Positions 1 to 8,992 are shown, counted from the stretch's first letter. The stretch is 64,000 nt of DNA from JAPLST01 sp964397565 (GCA_964397565.1 CAYNJC010000006.1:62001-126000); one strand, 5' to 3'. Notes: generated by a model from the letters alone, not told the origin. Numbers and translations: made by a program.

Positions 1-1
1 C

Positions 2-142
2 CGCATCCGCTATGATCGCGGCGTCACCCAGGCTCAATTGCACGCGCGCGCCGTGGTCGAGATCGCCACCGCCAGCGCCGCCGACATCCGCCACGTGTGG
101 GACAGCCTGTCTAACCTGCCCAAGCAGACGACGCATGCGTGA
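2..142 (+). CDS. C-terminus of a MinD/ParA-type P-loop ATPase (partial, 5' cut by window edge)
   Basis: An open frame enters from the left edge and stops at TGA 140-142, giving about 46 C-terminal residues with the pattern YDRGVTQAQLHARAVVE followed by IRHVW. This looks like the C-terminus of MinD-superfamily ATPases that carry a ferredoxin insert, where a PYD...VTxA segment precedes a final helix. Such ATPases are often encoded beside Mrp/NBP35, NifX-type and MBL-fold genes in anaerobes, exactly the set that follows. The stop overlaps the start of the next gene by 8 nt, implying one operon. No catalytic motif is inside the window, so the call rests on the tail motif and context. Confidence 0.45.
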   Translation, partial: RIRYDRGVTQAQLHARAVVEIATASAADIRHVWDSLSNLPKQTTHA

Positions 143-953
143 CACACCCACAATCGCCACGTCCACTGCGCCCCACGCGCACATTCGTCACCATGTGCTG
201 GTGCTGTCGGGCAAAGGCGGCGTCGGCAAGAGCACGGTGGCGGTGAATCTCGCCATCGCGTTGCAGATGGCCGGCCAGCGCGTGGGCTTGCTCGATGTTG
301 ATATTCACGGGCCCAGTATTCCGACGATGCTCGGCCTCGAGGGCACGCGCCTGCGCGGCACGGAAGAGCTGCTGCAGCCGGTCGAGCACGACGGTCTGCG
401 GGTCATGTCGCTCGGCTTCATGCTGACGGATCAGGATGACGCCGTCATCTGGCGCGGCCCGTTGAAAATGAAGCTGATTCGGCAATTTCTCGAACAGGTG
501 GCATGGGGCGATCTCGATGTCTTGGTGATTGACGCGCCGCCGGGGACGGGTGACGAGCCGCTCTCGGTCTGCCAAGTGCTCGGCGCGGTCAGCGGTGCCG
601 TGATCGTTACCACGCCGCAAAAAGTGGCAGCGGTGGATGTGCGCAAAGCGATCACGTTTTGCCGCACGCTGCAGGTGCCCGTGCTGGGCGTGGTCGAGAA
701 CATGAGCGGCTTTGTCTGCCCGACCTGCGGCACGCGCACGGCTATTTTCCCAGCCGGTAGTGCCGCGCGCATGGCGCGCGAGATGCACGTGCCATTCCTC
801 GGCGCCATCCCGATCGACCCACGCATTGCCGCGGCGGGCGACGAGGGCCGCGCGTTCGTGCGTCAGCCCGGCGCAGGCCCCGCCGCCGATATCATGCGCA
901 GTATTATGCAGCCTGTGCTTGCCTTGGACACACCTGATGCAGTATCGCACTAA
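135..953 (+). CDS. mrp: Mrp/NBP35 (ApbC) family Fe-S carrier ATPase
   Basis: Predicted 272-aa cytosolic P-loop ATPase that binds and transfers Fe-S clusters. Walker A GKGGVGKST lies at residues 26-34, followed by a DVDIHGPSIP segment, a DAPPGTGDE Walker B-type block and the cluster-ligand pair C195-x2-C198 (VCPTCG). The N-terminal DUF59 domain seen in some Mrp proteins is absent, as in NBP35-like short forms. ATG 135 was chosen because the frame upstream reads as the preceding ATPase in another phase and residues before it have no family match. It overlaps the upstream gene by 8 nt and is followed by the nifX-like gene, so Fe-S or metal-cofactor handling is the likely shared job. Confidence 0.9.
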   Translation: MRDTPTIATSTAPHAHIRHHVLVLSGKGGVGKSTVAVNLAIALQMAGQRVGLLDVDIHGPSIPTMLGLEGTRLRGTEELLQPVEHDGLRVMSLGFMLTDQDDAVIWRGPLKMKLIRQFLEQVAWGDLDVLVIDAPPGTGDEPLSVCQVLGAVSGAVIVTTPQKVAAVDVRKAITFCRTLQVPVLGVVENMSGFVCPTCGTRTAIFPAGSAARMAREMHVPFLGAIPIDPRIAAAGDEGRAFVRQPGAGPAADIMRSIMQPVLALDTPDAVSH

Positions 954-980
954 CCTAATCATACTAAGGAGATGCCCCAC

Positions 981-1319
981 ATGATCATTGCTATTCCGCT
1001 TGCCAACGGCCGCTTGGCGCTGCATTTCGGCCACTGCGAACAGTTTGCGCTGGTCGATGCCGATGAAAAAAACAAACAAATCCGTGTGCGCCGCGACTTG
1101 GCCGCACCGGCACACGAACCCGGCTTGCTGCCGCGCTGGCTGGCGCAACAGGGTGCCAACGTTATTATTGCCGGCGGCATGGGACAGCGCGCGCAAGCGC
1201 TCTTCGCCGAGCACAAGATCGCGGTCGTGATCGGCGCGCCGGCGGAGACGCCCGAACAACTCGTGACTGCCTATCTGGCGGGCACACTCGTCACAGGCGA
1301 CAACGTCTGCGACCATTGA
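981..1319 (+). CDS. NifX/NafY-type dinitrogenase Fe-Mo cofactor family protein
   Basis: A 112-aa protein of the NifX/NifB-C-terminal fold (PF02579 type), starting MIIAIPLANGRLALHFGHCE. That start is typical of small stand-alone members found next to MinD/Mrp ATPases in anaerobes. The family binds Fe-S or metal-cofactor intermediates; most stand-alone members are not in nitrogen fixation and no nif genes are visible here. ATG 981 is preferred over ATG 972 because AAGGAG at 966-971 sits 9 nt upstream of 981 and would overlap a start at 972. It ends 5 nt before the next start, so it is part of the operon. Confidence 0.85.
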   Translation: MIIAIPLANGRLALHFGHCEQFALVDADEKNKQIRVRRDLAAPAHEPGLLPRWLAQQGANVIIAGGMGQRAQALFAEHKIAVVIGAPAETPEQLVTAYLAGTLVTGDNVCDH

Positions 1320-1324
1320 GTGCG

Positions 1325-2203
1325 ATGCGCCCGCCCGTTGTCGTCACGGTGCTGGTGGACAATCTGGCCGCACCGGGCCTGGCATGCGAGCACGGCCTGG
1401 CGCTATGGATTGAGACCGCCGGATTGCGAATTCTGTTTGACACGGGCCAAAGCGACGCGTTCGACAGCAATGCCCGCGTACGCGGCATCGCGACCACAAT
1501 GGCGGATGCGCTCGTGCTTAGTCACGGGCATTACGATCACACCGGCGGGGTGGCGCACGCGTTGGCGCGCGCGCCGGGCATGCAGATCTATGCGCATCCA
1601 GCGGTCACGCGGCCGCGTTGCAGCATTCGTGACGGCGTGGCGAAAGACCTGCAGATGCCGGCCGATGCCCGCCGTGCCTTGGCCCAGCATCCGCCGGCGC
1701 GGCTACACTGGGTGCGCCAGCCAAGCATGCTTGCGCCGACGGTCGGCCTCACCGGCCCGATTCCGCGTACGACGGCATTTGAGGACGTTGGCGGCCCGTT
1801 CTTTCTCGATGCGGCCGGCGCGCAGCCGGATATGATCGAAGACGATCTGGCGCTCTGGATCGCCACGCCCGCCGGCTTGGTCGTCTGTTGCGGCTGCTGT
1901 CACGCCGGGCTGATCAACACACTGCAGTACATTTGCCGCGTGGCCGGCGCCACGCGCATCGCGGGCATTATCGGCGGGCTGCACCTGTTGCATGCCGACG
2001 CGGCGCGCATGGCCGCCACAAGCGCGGCCTTGCGCGCCTATGCACCGCGGCAGATCATCGCCTGTCACTGTACGGGCGCGCAGGCGCTACAGGCATTGCA
2101 TACCGCTTTTCCCGAACAGGTCACGACCGCCCGCACCGGCATGTGCTATGCCTTCACACACCGCGGACCGGCCAGCATGGCAGCGATAGAGATCTCCGCA
2201 TAA
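1325..2203 (+). CDS. MBL-fold metallohydrolase (COG1237 type)
   Basis: A 292-aa metallo-beta-lactamase-fold protein. The zinc motif SHGHYDHTGG places H67, H69, D71 and H72; a second histidine block (GGLHLLHADAARM) and ACHCTG near the C-terminus follow the COG1237 pattern, which includes MptE-like dihydropterin/RFAP-type hydrolases. The true substrate cannot be read from sequence. It is the last gene of the ATPase-Mrp-NifX run. TTG 1316 is an alternative start that would overlap the upstream stop; ATG 1325 gives a natural N-terminus MRPPVVVTVLVDN. Its last 58 bp overlap, on the opposite strand, the end of the small gene at 2146-2418. Confidence 0.85.
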   Translation: MRPPVVVTVLVDNLAAPGLACEHGLALWIETAGLRILFDTGQSDAFDSNARVRGIATTMADALVLSHGHYDHTGGVAHALARAPGMQIYAHPAVTRPRCSIRDGVAKDLQMPADARRALAQHPPARLHWVRQPSMLAPTVGLTGPIPRTTAFEDVGGPFFLDAAGAQPDMIEDDLALWIATPAGLVVCCGCCHAGLINTLQYICRVAGATRIAGIIGGLHLLHADAARMAATSAALRAYAPRQIIACHCTGAQALQALHTAFPEQVTTARTGMCYAFTHRGPASMAAIEISA

Positions 2204-2418
2204 TCATATGCCGGGCGGATGCCCGCCTGATCCAGCGCCTCACCGGGAATCACGGTCAACACGCGAATACAACGCGTGACATTGCTGCCTTGCGCTTCGA
2301 GCCAGCCACCGAGCGGGATTGCATTGGCCGGCAGCGCCCACGCCGCGCCGCTTACCGCAAGGCACAGTGCCACCAGACAAATCCGTGGTCCCAACTGTTT
2401 TGCTGTACGTGTCGTCAT
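2146..2418 (-). CDS. small secreted protein of unknown function
   Basis: A possible 90-aa protein that begins MTTRTAKQLGPR, then a hydrophobic run ending in SGAAWALPANA, a good Sec signal peptide with Ala-x-Ala cleavage. The mature part is about 60 residues (GGWLEAQG, IRVLTVIPGEALDQAGI), faintly PDZ-like in 'GEALDQAGI' but too short to be a full domain. A TATAAT box at 2425-2430 on the minus strand lies only 6 nt before this ATG, which would make the mRNA nearly leaderless. The 3' end overlaps the end of the MBL-fold gene on the other strand by 58 bp, which lowers confidence. Confidence 0.4.
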   Translation of the reverse strand: MTTRTAKQLGPRICLVALCLAVSGAAWALPANAIPLGGWLEAQGSNVTRCIRVLTVIPGEALDQAGIRPAYDYAEISIAAMLAGPRCVKA

Positions 2419-2568
2419 GGTTCCATTATAATGAAATGCCCGCGTCGGTGCCGCTGATGCAAAGACCATCTATAGATTGCTTGCATTTGCTCTGCCATTG
2501 TTAGCTTCGTGCACTGCGTGGTGAAATGGCTGCCGCTACAGGCGTCACAAGTGCGCGGCGTGTCAAAG

Positions 2569-2611
2569 TTATTGTATAATGGCCGCAGCCTTTAAATGAA
2601 TGGAGCCGAGG
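2569..2611 (+). promoter_or_regulatory. promoter and leader of GH38 copy 1
   Basis: TATAAT at 2575-2580 lies within GTTATTGTATAAT; no convincing -35 hexamer at 17 bp. The leader to ATG 2612 contains GGAG at 2602-2605. The same block, with only a few changes, precedes the second GH38 gene. Confidence 0.6.
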
Positions 2612-5332
2612 ATGCACCGTCTGCGCGTTTTTGTCTGCTCGAATACACACTGGGACCGCGAATGGCACACGCCCTTCAGCGTCTTGCAGATGCGTTTGCA
2701 GAAATTGTTTGACCAGCTCATTGCGCTGCTGCTGCGCGATCCCGCCTACCGCTGCTATAATTTTGACGGCCAGACGATTGTGCTCGAAGACTTCCTCGAT
2801 CTACGCCCGGAAATGGCCGAGGTCGTGCGCGCGCTGATCGCCCACGGCCGCATCACAGTCGGCCCGTGGTACGTTCTGCCCGATGAATTTCTGGCCGGCG
2901 ACGAGGCGCTCGTACGCAATTTGTTGCTCGGCACACAGCAAGCCACGGCGTTTGGCGCGTGTTCGCGCACCGGCTATCTGCCCGACACGTTCGGCCACAT
3001 TGCGCAGATGCCGCAGATTCTGCGCGGCTTCGGCATTGACAGCGCCATCCTCTGGCGCGGCATTTCAGACGCGACCCTGCCCAACGAATTTGTCTGGCAG
3101 GCGCCCGACGGCAGCCGCGTGCTGACTCAGCGTATCAATGAGCGCGTCGGCTATGGCATCGGCTGGTTTAGCCAATGGCTGATTCATTCGACGTTTGGGG
3201 TCAAGCGAGATCCAGCCGTGTTGCAACAGCCGGCCGCCAAAGCCGAGTGGTTTGTCAGACTCGTCGAGTACATCGCTGCGACTGCCACGACCGAGGTGGT
3301 CTACTATCCGCATGGCGTGGATCACGCCCTGCCGGATACCGACACGTCCGCGTGGCTGCAGATCGCGCGCACGCTGCGGCCCGCGTGGGAGATTCAGCAC
3401 GCGTCCTTTGATGAATGTTGTGCCGCCCTGCGCACGGCGACCCGTGCTACACCCCTGCGCACGGTCAGCGGCGAGTTGCGCAGCGTCAATCAGGTGCCCT
3501 ACACGAAGGACCGACCGATGCCGGAAAACTATCTGCTGAATGGGATTCTGGCCACGCGCATGGACGTCAAGCTGCAGCAACATGCGTGCGAACAAGAGTT
3601 GCAATTCGCGACCGAACCGCTAGTGGCGTTCGCCCTGTGCCATGCCGACGACGCGGCCCGCACGCGCATCACGCGCGTGCTGCAGCGCGCCTGGCGCGAA
3701 CTGCTGCGCAATCAGCCGCATGACAGCATCGGCTGCTGCAGCACCGATGAGGTCCTGCGCGACATTGTCACCCGTTATCGGCATTGCGCCCAGTATGCGC
3801 GGGTGGCGCGGGAAGACGCGCTTGAATTCTTGTTTGCGCAACGCGAATTTACCCCAACGCTGCAGACCAAACGCCTGCAATTCACCGTGCTGCACGCCGC
3901 GCCGGTTGCCACGCCCGGCGGCGCCGTCGCGGATTTCCACTTGCCGGCCGCTGCCGGCAAACCCGCTGCGTTCGCCCTGGCCGACACGAATGGAAAACCC
4001 ATTCCGACCGTGCTCGAATCGTTGTCTGAAAAACAAGAGTTCGCCATTCGCCTGGGCTGGTATGACGACCCGGTCTACACCGCGCGCGTCAGCTTTGATG
4101 CCGGCATGCAACTTGGCTATGCGCTGACGCCGCTCACGCTTATGCCGGGCAAGCGCATGTCACAACGCCGCTGGCGCGCCGTCAAAACCACGACGCTCGA
4201 GAATGATTTTCTGCGCGTGCAGATCCACCGTAACGGGGCCGTCGATCTGCTCGACAAACAGACCGGCACGACGTATCGCGACATCCTCAGTTTTGAGGAC
4301 GGTGGCGACGCCGGCGACACCTACACCTTCTCGCCACCGAAGCACGACACGGTCATCCGCGGCCTGGGCGCCGTCACCGTGCTTGAACACGGCGGTGCCA
4401 CGCCGGTCGTGCAGCGCGCACGGCTGTCGTTGCAGCTCACGCTGCCGTGTGCGCTGAATCCGCCGCACACGGCGCGGATGAAGACGCGGGGCCTCGTGTC
4501 AATCATGCTCGAATTCGCGCTGTGGGACAAGCATGCGCGGCTCGATCTGCACGTCACGGTCGAGAATGTTGTTCGCGATCATCGTCTGCGTCTGCTGGTG
4601 CACACGGGCGCGAAGACCACGCAAGTCTGGTCCGAAGGTCATTTCGACATTCAGCAGCGGCCACACGCCGTGCCGCCACCGCCTAAGGACGCCTGGATCG
4701 AATCCGGCCCGACCGAGTTCAACAACAAGCGCTTCGTCGCCGCGTTCGACGGCGTGCGCGGTCTGGCTGTTCTGCCCCAAGGCTTGCAGGAACACCAATT
4801 GCTGCCGGCCCAGCGCGGCGCATTGGCCATCACGCTGCTGCGCTGCGTCGGGCATCTTTCACAGGAAAACATGCAAGCCCGCAAGACCAATGTCGGCCCG
4901 TCCATCGCCACACCGGACGCACAGATGCAGGGCACCTGGCAATATGCCCTCTCGATTTTGCCGTGCAGCTCGGACGCGCAGCTCGGCGACGTACAGCGCG
5001 CCGCAGCGCTGGTCAATGCCCACACCCTGACATTTGCCGGTATATTTGCCGGCAAAGCCCGCGCCCTGTCGCTGATCGAAGTGGACGGCGCGGCGGTCTC
5101 CGCCATCAAACCTGCGGAAGACGGGCACGGCATTATTGTGCGCCTGTGGAATGGCCTGGCCACGCCGCGCCGCGCGCATATTTGCGTCCCCACCGTGAAA
5201 ATCCGCGCGGCAGAACCAGTCTTGCTCGATGAATCGCCGGACGTGACGGCGCCGCCGGTCAGCGTCCAGCCGCATGCCGTCGCGCTGCCGCTGCCGCCCA
5301 AAACCATCCGCACTATCCGCCTAATCCTTTGA
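2612..5332 (+). CDS. GH38 alpha-mannosidase / mannosylglycerate hydrolase-like, copy 1
   Basis: A 906-aa retaining alpha-mannosidase-family enzyme without a signal peptide, so likely cytosolic. Zinc-binding NTHWDREW is near residue 10, and GYLPDTFGH carries the nucleophile D125. Further family blocks are NQPHDSIGCCSTDEV, the helical middle domain start, and the C-terminal beta-sandwich (ENDFLRVQI...DKQTGTTYRDILSFED). The N-terminal style (LDGQT/VLEDFL-like segment) resembles bacterial MngB and related GH38 enzymes acting on mannosyl-glycerate or small mannosides, but substrate is inference. ATG 2612 was chosen over ATG 2600 because GGAG lies 6 nt upstream of 2612. It is followed by a near-identical paralogue. 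Confidence 0.92.
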   Translation: MHRLRVFVCSNTHWDREWHTPFSVLQMRLQKLFDQLIALLLRDPAYRCYNFDGQTIVLEDFLDLRPEMAEVVRALIAHGRITVGPWYVLPDEFLAGDEALVRNLLLGTQQATAFGACSRTGYLPDTFGHIAQMPQILRGFGIDSAILWRGISDATLPNEFVWQAPDGSRVLTQRINERVGYGIGWFSQWLIHSTFGVKRDPAVLQQPAAKAEWFVRLVEYIAATATTEVVYYPHGVDHALPDTDTSAWLQIARTLRPAWEIQHASFDECCAALRTATRATPLRTVSGELRSVNQVPYTKDRPMPENYLLNGILATRMDVKLQQHACEQELQFATEPLVAFALCHADDAARTRITRVLQRAWRELLRNQPHDSIGCCSTDEVLRDIVTRYRHCAQYARVAREDALEFLFAQREFTPTLQTKRLQFTVLHAAPVATPGGAVADFHLPAAAGKPAAFALADTNGKPIPTVLESLSEKQEFAIRLGWYDDPVYTARVSFDAGMQLGYALTPLTLMPGKRMSQRRWRAVKTTTLENDFLRVQIHRNGAVDLLDKQTGTTYRDILSFEDGGDAGDTYTFSPPKHDTVIRGLGAVTVLEHGGATPVVQRARLSLQLTLPCALNPPHTARMKTRGLVSIMLEFALWDKHARLDLHVTVENVVRDHRLRLLVHTGAKTTQVWSEGHFDIQQRPHAVPPPPKDAWIESGPTEFNNKRFVAAFDGVRGLAVLPQGLQEHQLLPAQRGALAITLLRCVGHLSQENMQARKTNVGPSIATPDAQMQGTWQYALSILPCSSDAQLGDVQRAAALVNAHTLTFAGIFAGKARALSLIEVDGAAVSAIKPAEDGHGIIVRLWNGLATPRRAHICVPTVKIRAAEPVLLDESPDVTAPPVSVQPHAVALPLPPKTIRTIRLIL

Positions 5333-5346
5333 TCCTTGATCCTTGA
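5330..5346 (+). repeat. heptamer tandem repeat TGATCCT at gene end
   Basis: Two exact TGATCCT units plus a partial third start at the TGA stop codon of GH38 copy 1, so the stop is part of the repeat. This is one of several 7-nt-periodic arrays in the window. Confidence 0.6.
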
Positions 5347-5404
5347 CCTGCAATGAAACGCCACGGCTATTCCGCCATGCTGCTCAAAGCGCCACCGGCT
5401 GAAG

Positions 5405-5446
5405 TTATTGTATAATAGTCGCAGCCTTTAACGAATGGAGCCGAGT
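5405..5446 (+). promoter_or_regulatory. duplicated promoter and leader of GH38 copy 2
   Basis: TATAAT at 5411-5416 in the same GTTATTGTATAAT context and the same GCAGCCTTTAA leader as copy 1, with GGAG 6 nt before ATG 5447. The duplication therefore included the regulatory region. Confidence 0.6.
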
Positions 5447-8167
5447 ATGCATCGTCTGCGCGTTTTTGTTTGCTCGAATACGCACTGGGACCGCGAATGG
5501 CACACGCCCTTCAGCGTCTTCCAGGTGCGTTTGCTGAAATTGTTTGACCAGCTCATTGCGCTGCTGCTGCGCGATCCCGCCTACCGCTGCTACAACTTCG
5601 ACGGTCAGACGGTCGTGCTCGAAGACTTCCTCGATTTGCGCCCGGAGATGGCGGACGTCGTGCGCGCGCTGGTCGCCCAGGGCCGCATCACGGTCGGCCC
5701 GTGGTACGTCCTGCCGGATGAATTTCTGGCCGGCGACGAGGCGCTCGTGCGCAACCTGCTGTTCGGCACACGCTTGGCCAGCGCGTTCGGCGCGTGCTCG
5801 CGCACCGGCTATCTGCCCGACATGTTCGGCCACATTGCGCAGATGCCGCAGATTCTGCGCGGCTGCGGCATTGACAGCGCCATCCTGTGGCGCGGCATCT
5901 CCGATGCAAGTCTACCGAGTGAATTTGTCTGGCAGGCGCCCGATGGCAGCCGCGTGCTGACCCATCGCATCAACGAGCGCGTCGGCTATGGCATCGGCTG
6001 GTTTGGCCAATGGCCGATCCACTCGACGTTTGGCATCAAGCTTGACCCCGCCGTGTTCAAACAACCGGCCGCCAAAGCCGAGTGGTTTGTCAAACTCGTC
6101 GAGCACATCGCCGCGGCCGCCACGACCGAGGTGGTCTATTATCCGCACGGCACAGATCACACCCTGCCAGACGCCGACACGTCCGCCTGGCTGCAGATCG
6201 CACGCACGCTGCGGCCCGAGTGGGAGATTCAACACGCGTCCTTTGACGAATATCTTGCCGCCCTGCGCGAGGCGACCCGCGAGGCAACCCTGCGCACCGT
6301 CAGCGGCGAACTGCGCAGTGTCAATCAGGTGCCCTTTACCAATGACCGGCCGGTACCGGTGAATTGTGTGCTGAACGGGATTCTGGCCACACGCATGGAT
6401 GTCAAGCTGCGGCAGCATGCGTGCGAACAAGAGCTGCAATTCGCGACAGAGCCGTTGGTGGCGTTTGCCCTGCGCCATGCCGATGACGCGGCCCGCACCC
6501 GCATCACGCGCGTGCTGCAGCGCGCCTGGCGCGAACTGCTGCGCAATCAGCCGCATGACAGTATTGGCTGCTGCAGCACCGATGACGTGTTGCGCGACAT
6601 GGTCACGCGCTATCGGCACTGCGCCCAGTATGCGCGGGTGGCGCGGGAAGACGCGCTCGAACTCTTGTTCGCGCAGCTCGGTTTCACGCCGACATTGCAA
6701 ACCAAACGCCTGCAGTTCGCCGTGCTGCACGCCGCGCCGGTTGCCACGCCTGGCGGCGCCGTCGCAGATTTCCAGTTGCCCGCCACCGCCGGCAAGCCCG
6801 CCGCGTTTGCCCTCGCCGGCGCAAATGGCAAACCCATTCCGGCCGTGCTCGAAACAATGTCTGAAGAAAAGGAGTTCGCGGTGCGCATGGGCTGGTATGA
6901 CGACCCAGTCTACACGGCGCGCATCAGTTTCGATGCCGGCGCGCAACCTGGTTATGCGCTGACGCCACTCACGCTGGTGCCAGGCAAGCGCATGCCGCAG
7001 CGCCGCTGGCGCGCCGTCAAATCCGCGGCGCTCGAAAACGACTTCCTGCGCGTTTGCATCAAACGCAACGGCACCGTCAATCTGCTCGACAAGCAGACCG
7101 GCACTGCCTATCGCGACATTCTTAGTTTTGAGGACGCCGGCGACGCCGGTGACACCTACACGTTTTCACCGCCAAAACGCGACACGGTCATCCGCGGCCT
7201 GTGCGCCGTCACCGCGCTTGAGCACGGCGGCGCTACGCCGGTCGTGCAGCGTGCGCGACTGTCGCTGCAACTCGTGCTGCCGTGCGCGCTGAATCCGCAG
7301 CACACGGCACGGGTGAAGACGCGGTGCCCTGTGTCAATCATGCTCGAATTCGCGCTGTGGGACAAGCACGCGCGCCTGGATCTGCATGCCACCGTGGACA
7401 ACACCGCCAAAGATCACCGCCTGCGCCTGCTGGTGCACACCGGCGCGAAAACCACGCAGGTCTGGTCCGAAGGCCATTTCGACATCCAGCAGCGACCGCA
7501 CGTCGTGCCGCCGCCGCCCAAGGACGCCTGGATCGAATCCGGCCCGACCGAGTTCAACAACAAGCGTTTCGTCGCCGCGTTCGACGGCACGCGCGGCTTG
7601 GCTGTCCTGCCCCAGGGCATGCAGGAACATCAATTGCTGCCGGCCCAGCGCGGCGCATTGGCCATCACGCTGCTGCGCTGCGTCGGACATCTTTCGCAAG
7701 AGAATATGCAAGCCCGCAAGACCAATGCCGGCCCGCCCATCGCCACACCGGACGCGCAGATGCAGGGCACCTGGCAGTATGCGCTCTCGATTTTGCCATG
7801 CACCTCGGCCGCGCAGCTCGGCGACGTGCAGCGCGCCGCGGCGCTGGTCAATGCGCGCACGCTGACGTTTGCCGGCACATTTGCCGGCAAAGCTCGCGCC
7901 ATGTCGCTGATTGAAGTGGACGGCGCGGCGGTCTCTGCCATCAAACCCGCGGAAGATGGACACGGCATCATCGTGCGTCTGTGGAATGGCCTGGCCACGC
8001 CGCAGCATGCGCACATGCGCGTCCCCGGCGTGAAAGTCCGCGCGGCCGAACCGGTCTTACTGGATGAATCGCCGGACACGGCGGCGCCATCGCTCAAGGT
8101 TCAGCCGCATGCCGTCACGCTCACCGTACCGCCCAAGACAATCCGCACGGTCCGCCTGATCTTTTAA
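5447..8167 (+). CDS. GH38 alpha-mannosidase / mannosylglycerate hydrolase-like, copy 2
   Basis: A 906-aa paralogue, same length as copy 1 with no visible indels and roughly nine in ten residues identical in blocks read by eye. HWDREW, GYLPDMFGH (D125 retained as nucleophile, next residue T to M) and NQPHDSIGCCSTDDV are all present, so it should be active. Differences cluster in short patches, for instance ILRGCGID versus ILRGFGID and the segment RPVPVNCVLNG versus RPMPENYLLNG, which could alter specificity. It has its own copy of the promoter block. A stem-loop palindrome begins 4 nt after the stop. Confidence 0.92.
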   Translation: MHRLRVFVCSNTHWDREWHTPFSVFQVRLLKLFDQLIALLLRDPAYRCYNFDGQTVVLEDFLDLRPEMADVVRALVAQGRITVGPWYVLPDEFLAGDEALVRNLLFGTRLASAFGACSRTGYLPDMFGHIAQMPQILRGCGIDSAILWRGISDASLPSEFVWQAPDGSRVLTHRINERVGYGIGWFGQWPIHSTFGIKLDPAVFKQPAAKAEWFVKLVEHIAAAATTEVVYYPHGTDHTLPDADTSAWLQIARTLRPEWEIQHASFDEYLAALREATREATLRTVSGELRSVNQVPFTNDRPVPVNCVLNGILATRMDVKLRQHACEQELQFATEPLVAFALRHADDAARTRITRVLQRAWRELLRNQPHDSIGCCSTDDVLRDMVTRYRHCAQYARVAREDALELLFAQLGFTPTLQTKRLQFAVLHAAPVATPGGAVADFQLPATAGKPAAFALAGANGKPIPAVLETMSEEKEFAVRMGWYDDPVYTARISFDAGAQPGYALTPLTLVPGKRMPQRRWRAVKSAALENDFLRVCIKRNGTVNLLDKQTGTAYRDILSFEDAGDAGDTYTFSPPKRDTVIRGLCAVTALEHGGATPVVQRARLSLQLVLPCALNPQHTARVKTRCPVSIMLEFALWDKHARLDLHATVDNTAKDHRLRLLVHTGAKTTQVWSEGHFDIQQRPHVVPPPPKDAWIESGPTEFNNKRFVAAFDGTRGLAVLPQGMQEHQLLPAQRGALAITLLRCVGHLSQENMQARKTNAGPPIATPDAQMQGTWQYALSILPCTSAAQLGDVQRAAALVNARTLTFAGTFAGKARAMSLIEVDGAAVSAIKPAEDGHGIIVRLWNGLATPQHAHMRVPGVKVRAAEPVLLDESPDTAAPSLKVQPHAVTLTVPPKTIRTVRLIF

Positions 8168-8168
8168 G

Positions 8169-8191
8169 AATTCTTTCGCCGCGAAAGAAGT
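8169..8191. repeat. CG-CCG-CG palindrome after GH38 copy 2
   Basis: Arms TTCTTTCG (8171-8178) and CGAAAGAA (8182-8189) around the loop CCG. A member of the dispersed palindrome family described in the findings; there is no U-tract, so it is not a classical terminator. Confidence 0.6.
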
Positions 8192-8428
8192 AAGGGATTG
8201 GTTCTTTTTGACCCTTTTGCGCTTTGTGGCTGCGCAAAAACTGCCCGGCCCAGCGGACGCGGATTGTCGGGTGTGCCACGCGGGTGTTTTTCATAACCAA
8301 ATGAAACATGTGCAGTTATATAGTTCAGACAGGACATTGACGCAATATGGTACCACAATACATACTATTGGCACGCGGCCTGCCTTTATCTTTTTAGTAG
8401 TAACACCTAACCCAACTGGATGCCAACA
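8192..8428. other. intergenic leader region of the rhodanese gene
   Basis: No convincing gene. TTGACG at 8336-8341 with an ACATAC/CATACT-type -10 about 17 bp downstream may be the promoter of the rhodanese gene. The frame ending in the TGA that overlaps the rhodanese ATG (ATGA at 8429-8432) is open across most of this interval but has no ATG after the promoter. Confidence 0.4.
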
Positions 8429-8992
8429 ATGAAAACAAAGCTGAGTCTGACCATAGCCGGGACCCTCGCCCTCGTCGCGCTTTCTGTTTATGTCTATGCC
8501 GGCGGTGCAGGCTGCGGCAGCAGTGGCGCCTCCGCCAACGATCAAGCCGTCTGCAACGCGGCTGCCACAGCGCCCTGTAGCGCGGCCGCTAAGGCAGCCT
8601 GCGGCGACAAGTGCGCCAAGGCTGGCGCGGTGCCCTGTGACAAATGCCTGGCCAAAAAAGTTGCGCATGTGACCACCGATCAATTGGCCGACTTACTCGG
8701 CACGGTTGTGGTCGTGGATGCGCGCACCGCCAAGTATGACGATGGCAAGCGCATTCCGGGCGCAATCTCTGTGCCCGCCGACGCCACGCCGGAACAAATC
8801 ACCGCAGCCTTGCCGGACAAGAGCGCCAAAGTTGTCGTCTATTGCACCGGCCCGAAATGCCCGGCTAGCGCCACGCTGGCGAAGACGCTGGTCCAAAACG
8901 GCTACACTGCCGTACACAAGTACCCTGACGGTATTGAAGGATGGGTTGCTGCTGGAGAGCCGACCACCCAAGCAACGCCGGCAGGGAAGTAA
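8429..8992 (+). CDS. secreted Cys-rich protein with rhodanese domain
   Basis: A 187-aa exported protein. The signal peptide is MKTKLSLTIAGTLALVALS followed by VYVYAGGAG. Residues about 25-75 are Ala/Cys-rich with cysteines in CGSSG, VCNAA, PCSAA, ACGDKCAK and PCDKC, suggesting metal binding or disulfides. A rhodanese domain occupies about residues 78-175 (VVVVDARTAKYDDGKRIPGA ... VVVYCTGPKCPAS) with the active-site cysteine in YCTGPKC. It probably handles sulfane sulfur or redox chemistry in the periplasm. ATG 8429 is preferred to ATG 8420. A strong terminator follows, so it is a single-gene unit. Confidence 0.85.
   Translation: MKTKLSLTIAGTLALVALSVYVYAGGAGCGSSGASANDQAVCNAAATAPCSAAAKAACGDKCAKAGAVPCDKCLAKKVAHVTTDQLADLLGTVVVVDARTAKYDDGKRIPGAISVPADATPEQITAALPDKSAKVVVYCTGPKCPASATLAKTLVQNGYTAVHKYPDGIEGWVAAGEPTTQATPAGK

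Noticed and set aside
111..1316. A 401-codon minus-strand open frame opposite the Mrp and NifX genes
   Set aside because: Arg/His-rich shadow frame of a high-GC coding region; the plus-strand genes have clear motifs and ribosome sites.
2600..2611. Upstream ATG for GH38 copy 1 (and 5435 for copy 2)
   Set aside because: GGAG lies inside these codons and is well placed only for ATG 2612 and 5447.
8208..8432. 74-codon frame upstream of the rhodanese gene as a protein
   Set aside because: Non-ATG start, no family features; noted only as an open frame ending in ATGA.
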